64,000 bases of DNA from Erigeron canadensis (taxonomy: Eukaryota > Streptophyta > Magnoliopsida > Asterales > Asteraceae), in NCBI RefSeq assembly GCF_010389155.1, contig NC_057763.1, forward strand, positions 37,926,645-37,990,644, given 5' to 3'. Position 1 is the stretch's first letter. Every line of letters begins with the position of its first letter. This document shows, piece by piece, positions 63,021-64,000 of the stretch. The notes under the pieces were generated by a model. It was not told the DNA's origin, did no database searches, and saw only the letters and a list, made by a program, of their open reading frames with translations. A program made the translations under genes and the position numbers.

Positions 63021-63641
63021 TAGAGGCGGAACCAGTAGGGTGGCTAGCTGGTGCTTAACCCTCGCCAACCATCCAAGCTTCCATTAGAGGTTATGTCCAT
63101 GGCCGGCATATTGAAAAGATTTTCTGCAATTGAGCCACCCCCATCATTCATAACCAACAGATCTCCATGTTTTTGTTTAACTTTGTAGGTGAAAATAAGT
63201 TTATAAAATCATTATTCACCACTATTTTTCTGTATTAGTAATTGGGTGGGGGTAGAAAAAAACTTACAGAGTTGCAGGCGGTTACATCGAGGAAGAAGGG
63301 AAAAGTCTTTATGACTACTTAAGTAATTTCCAGTTTACCCCCTTAACTATTATAAGGTTTACAAATATTATGTTAATTATTAAAAGGTAACAATATGTAC
63401 GCTATACTTTTCTTCTCATGATTTACTTTTTTATAAATGTCAAATTTGATGCTAATAATATTTTAATTTTAGTTTTTATCCTCCGAATAGTTTGTAAAAT
63501 CATTAGAAAAACAGTTATTATAGGTTCACAAACGATGTGTTCATAAATCACAACCGAAACATGACTTCATCGTATTATTGAAAAAATTTATTACCAGCCC
63601 CCCCCCCCCCACACACACACAAGATCCTGGCTCCGCCTCTA
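63021..63641. mobile_element. hAT-type element with GGCGGAGCC termini
   Basis: TAGAGGCGGAACCAG at 63021 and CTGGCTCCGCCTCTA ending at 63641 are inverted repeats with one mismatch. Both flanks read ATATATAT, which fits an 8 bp duplication but is uninformative in an (AT)n tract. Near the right end is a run of about 12 C followed by (AC)5. No transposase. Confidence 0.8.
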
Positions 63642-63943
63642 ATATATATATATATATATATATATAACAACAAGAATTGTATATATCCAATCTCGTCATA
63701 AACAGGTTATAATTACAAGGAGATGTGATGTACCTTTACCACAAAGATAAACTGGTAAAGAGTCTACTTATAAAAGGATCTCCATTATACGTGTGGCTTT
63801 AACACAAGGGTAGATGGTCTATTTCTAAAGAAACGTCCATCCACATAGCGTGAAGACTAGTAGTATACGTGTGTGTATAGTAATTGTAACTAAATAATAT
63901 ATATTAAGACTAATTAAATATTGTAATCTATACTTCTTTATAA

Positions 63944-63975
63944 CTAGATTGGTCTCCGCGCAATGTAGCAGCGGT
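63944..63975 (-). mobile_element. Helitron 3' end (minus strand)
   Basis: On the minus strand an imperfect CCGC...GCGG hairpin, then AGACCAAT and CTAG (plus 63944-63947) with T after it. Confidence 0.45.
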
Positions 63976-63978
63976 AAC

Positions 63979-64000
63979 CAGTGGCGAAGCTAGAACTTTT
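63979..64000 (+). mobile_element. Left end of a hAT-like element, cut by the window edge
   Basis: CAGTGGCGAAGCTAGAACTT has the CAGNGGCG start typical of hAT termini, and resembles the ends at 19783 and 63021. The right end is outside the window. Confidence 0.4.

Noticed and set aside
1..64000. CRISPR arrays, bacterial operons or phage genes
   Set aside because: None seen; introns, tRNA structure and transposons are those of a plant nucleus.

Overview
The window is a gene-poor, very AT-rich stretch of a plant nuclear genome, almost certainly a eudicot. The support is a nuclear gene for the chloroplast photosystem I subunit PsaE, a YUCCA auxin-biosynthesis gene, short GT-AG introns, a eukaryotic tRNA-Leu, and a dense load of plant transposons (Helitron, hAT, Mutator-like, Stowaway, SINE). 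An asterid such as a composite is possible, but the sequence alone does not prove it.

All firm genes lie in the first 27.3 kb. (1) 3546-5963 (+): a six-exon gene for a small twin-CX9C protein, probably of the mitochondrial intermembrane space. (2) 7716-7796 (+): tRNA-Leu(AAG). (3) 8211-11506 (-): an eight-exon gene for a 630-residue protein I cannot name, with an exact E2F-type site just upstream of its start. (4) 12909-14472 (+): psaE, three exons. (5) 25848-27310 (-): a three-exon YUCCA flavin monooxygenase. A pair of related, divergently oriented small ORFs at 32609-33612 looks like a lineage-specific family; one member has an in-frame stop. A short ORF at 45957-46043 is a weak candidate. 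The genes do not form a pathway; they are ordinary neighbours separated by repeats.

The rest is transposon debris, often nested. A 1.5 kb Mutator-like element with about 180 bp terminal inverted repeats sits just upstream of the CX9C gene (1677-3180). Helitron ends are recognisable by a GC-rich hairpin followed by CTAG at many places, including one Helitron carrying a hAT MITE with a perfect 8 bp target duplication (19605-20137 with 19783-19940) and two head-to-tail copies sharing a 5' end (37157-37946 and 37961-39979). A textbook tRNA-type SINE with a 13 bp target duplication lies at 52117-52442, with relatives near 59.1 kb and 21.4 kb. Several foldback MITE families occur in two or three copies. 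From 47.3 kb to the right edge I see no convincing protein gene.

Exon boundaries were read by eye from GT-AG signals and reading-frame continuity. No alignment or database search was possible, so family names for unknown proteins and percentage identities are deliberately not given.
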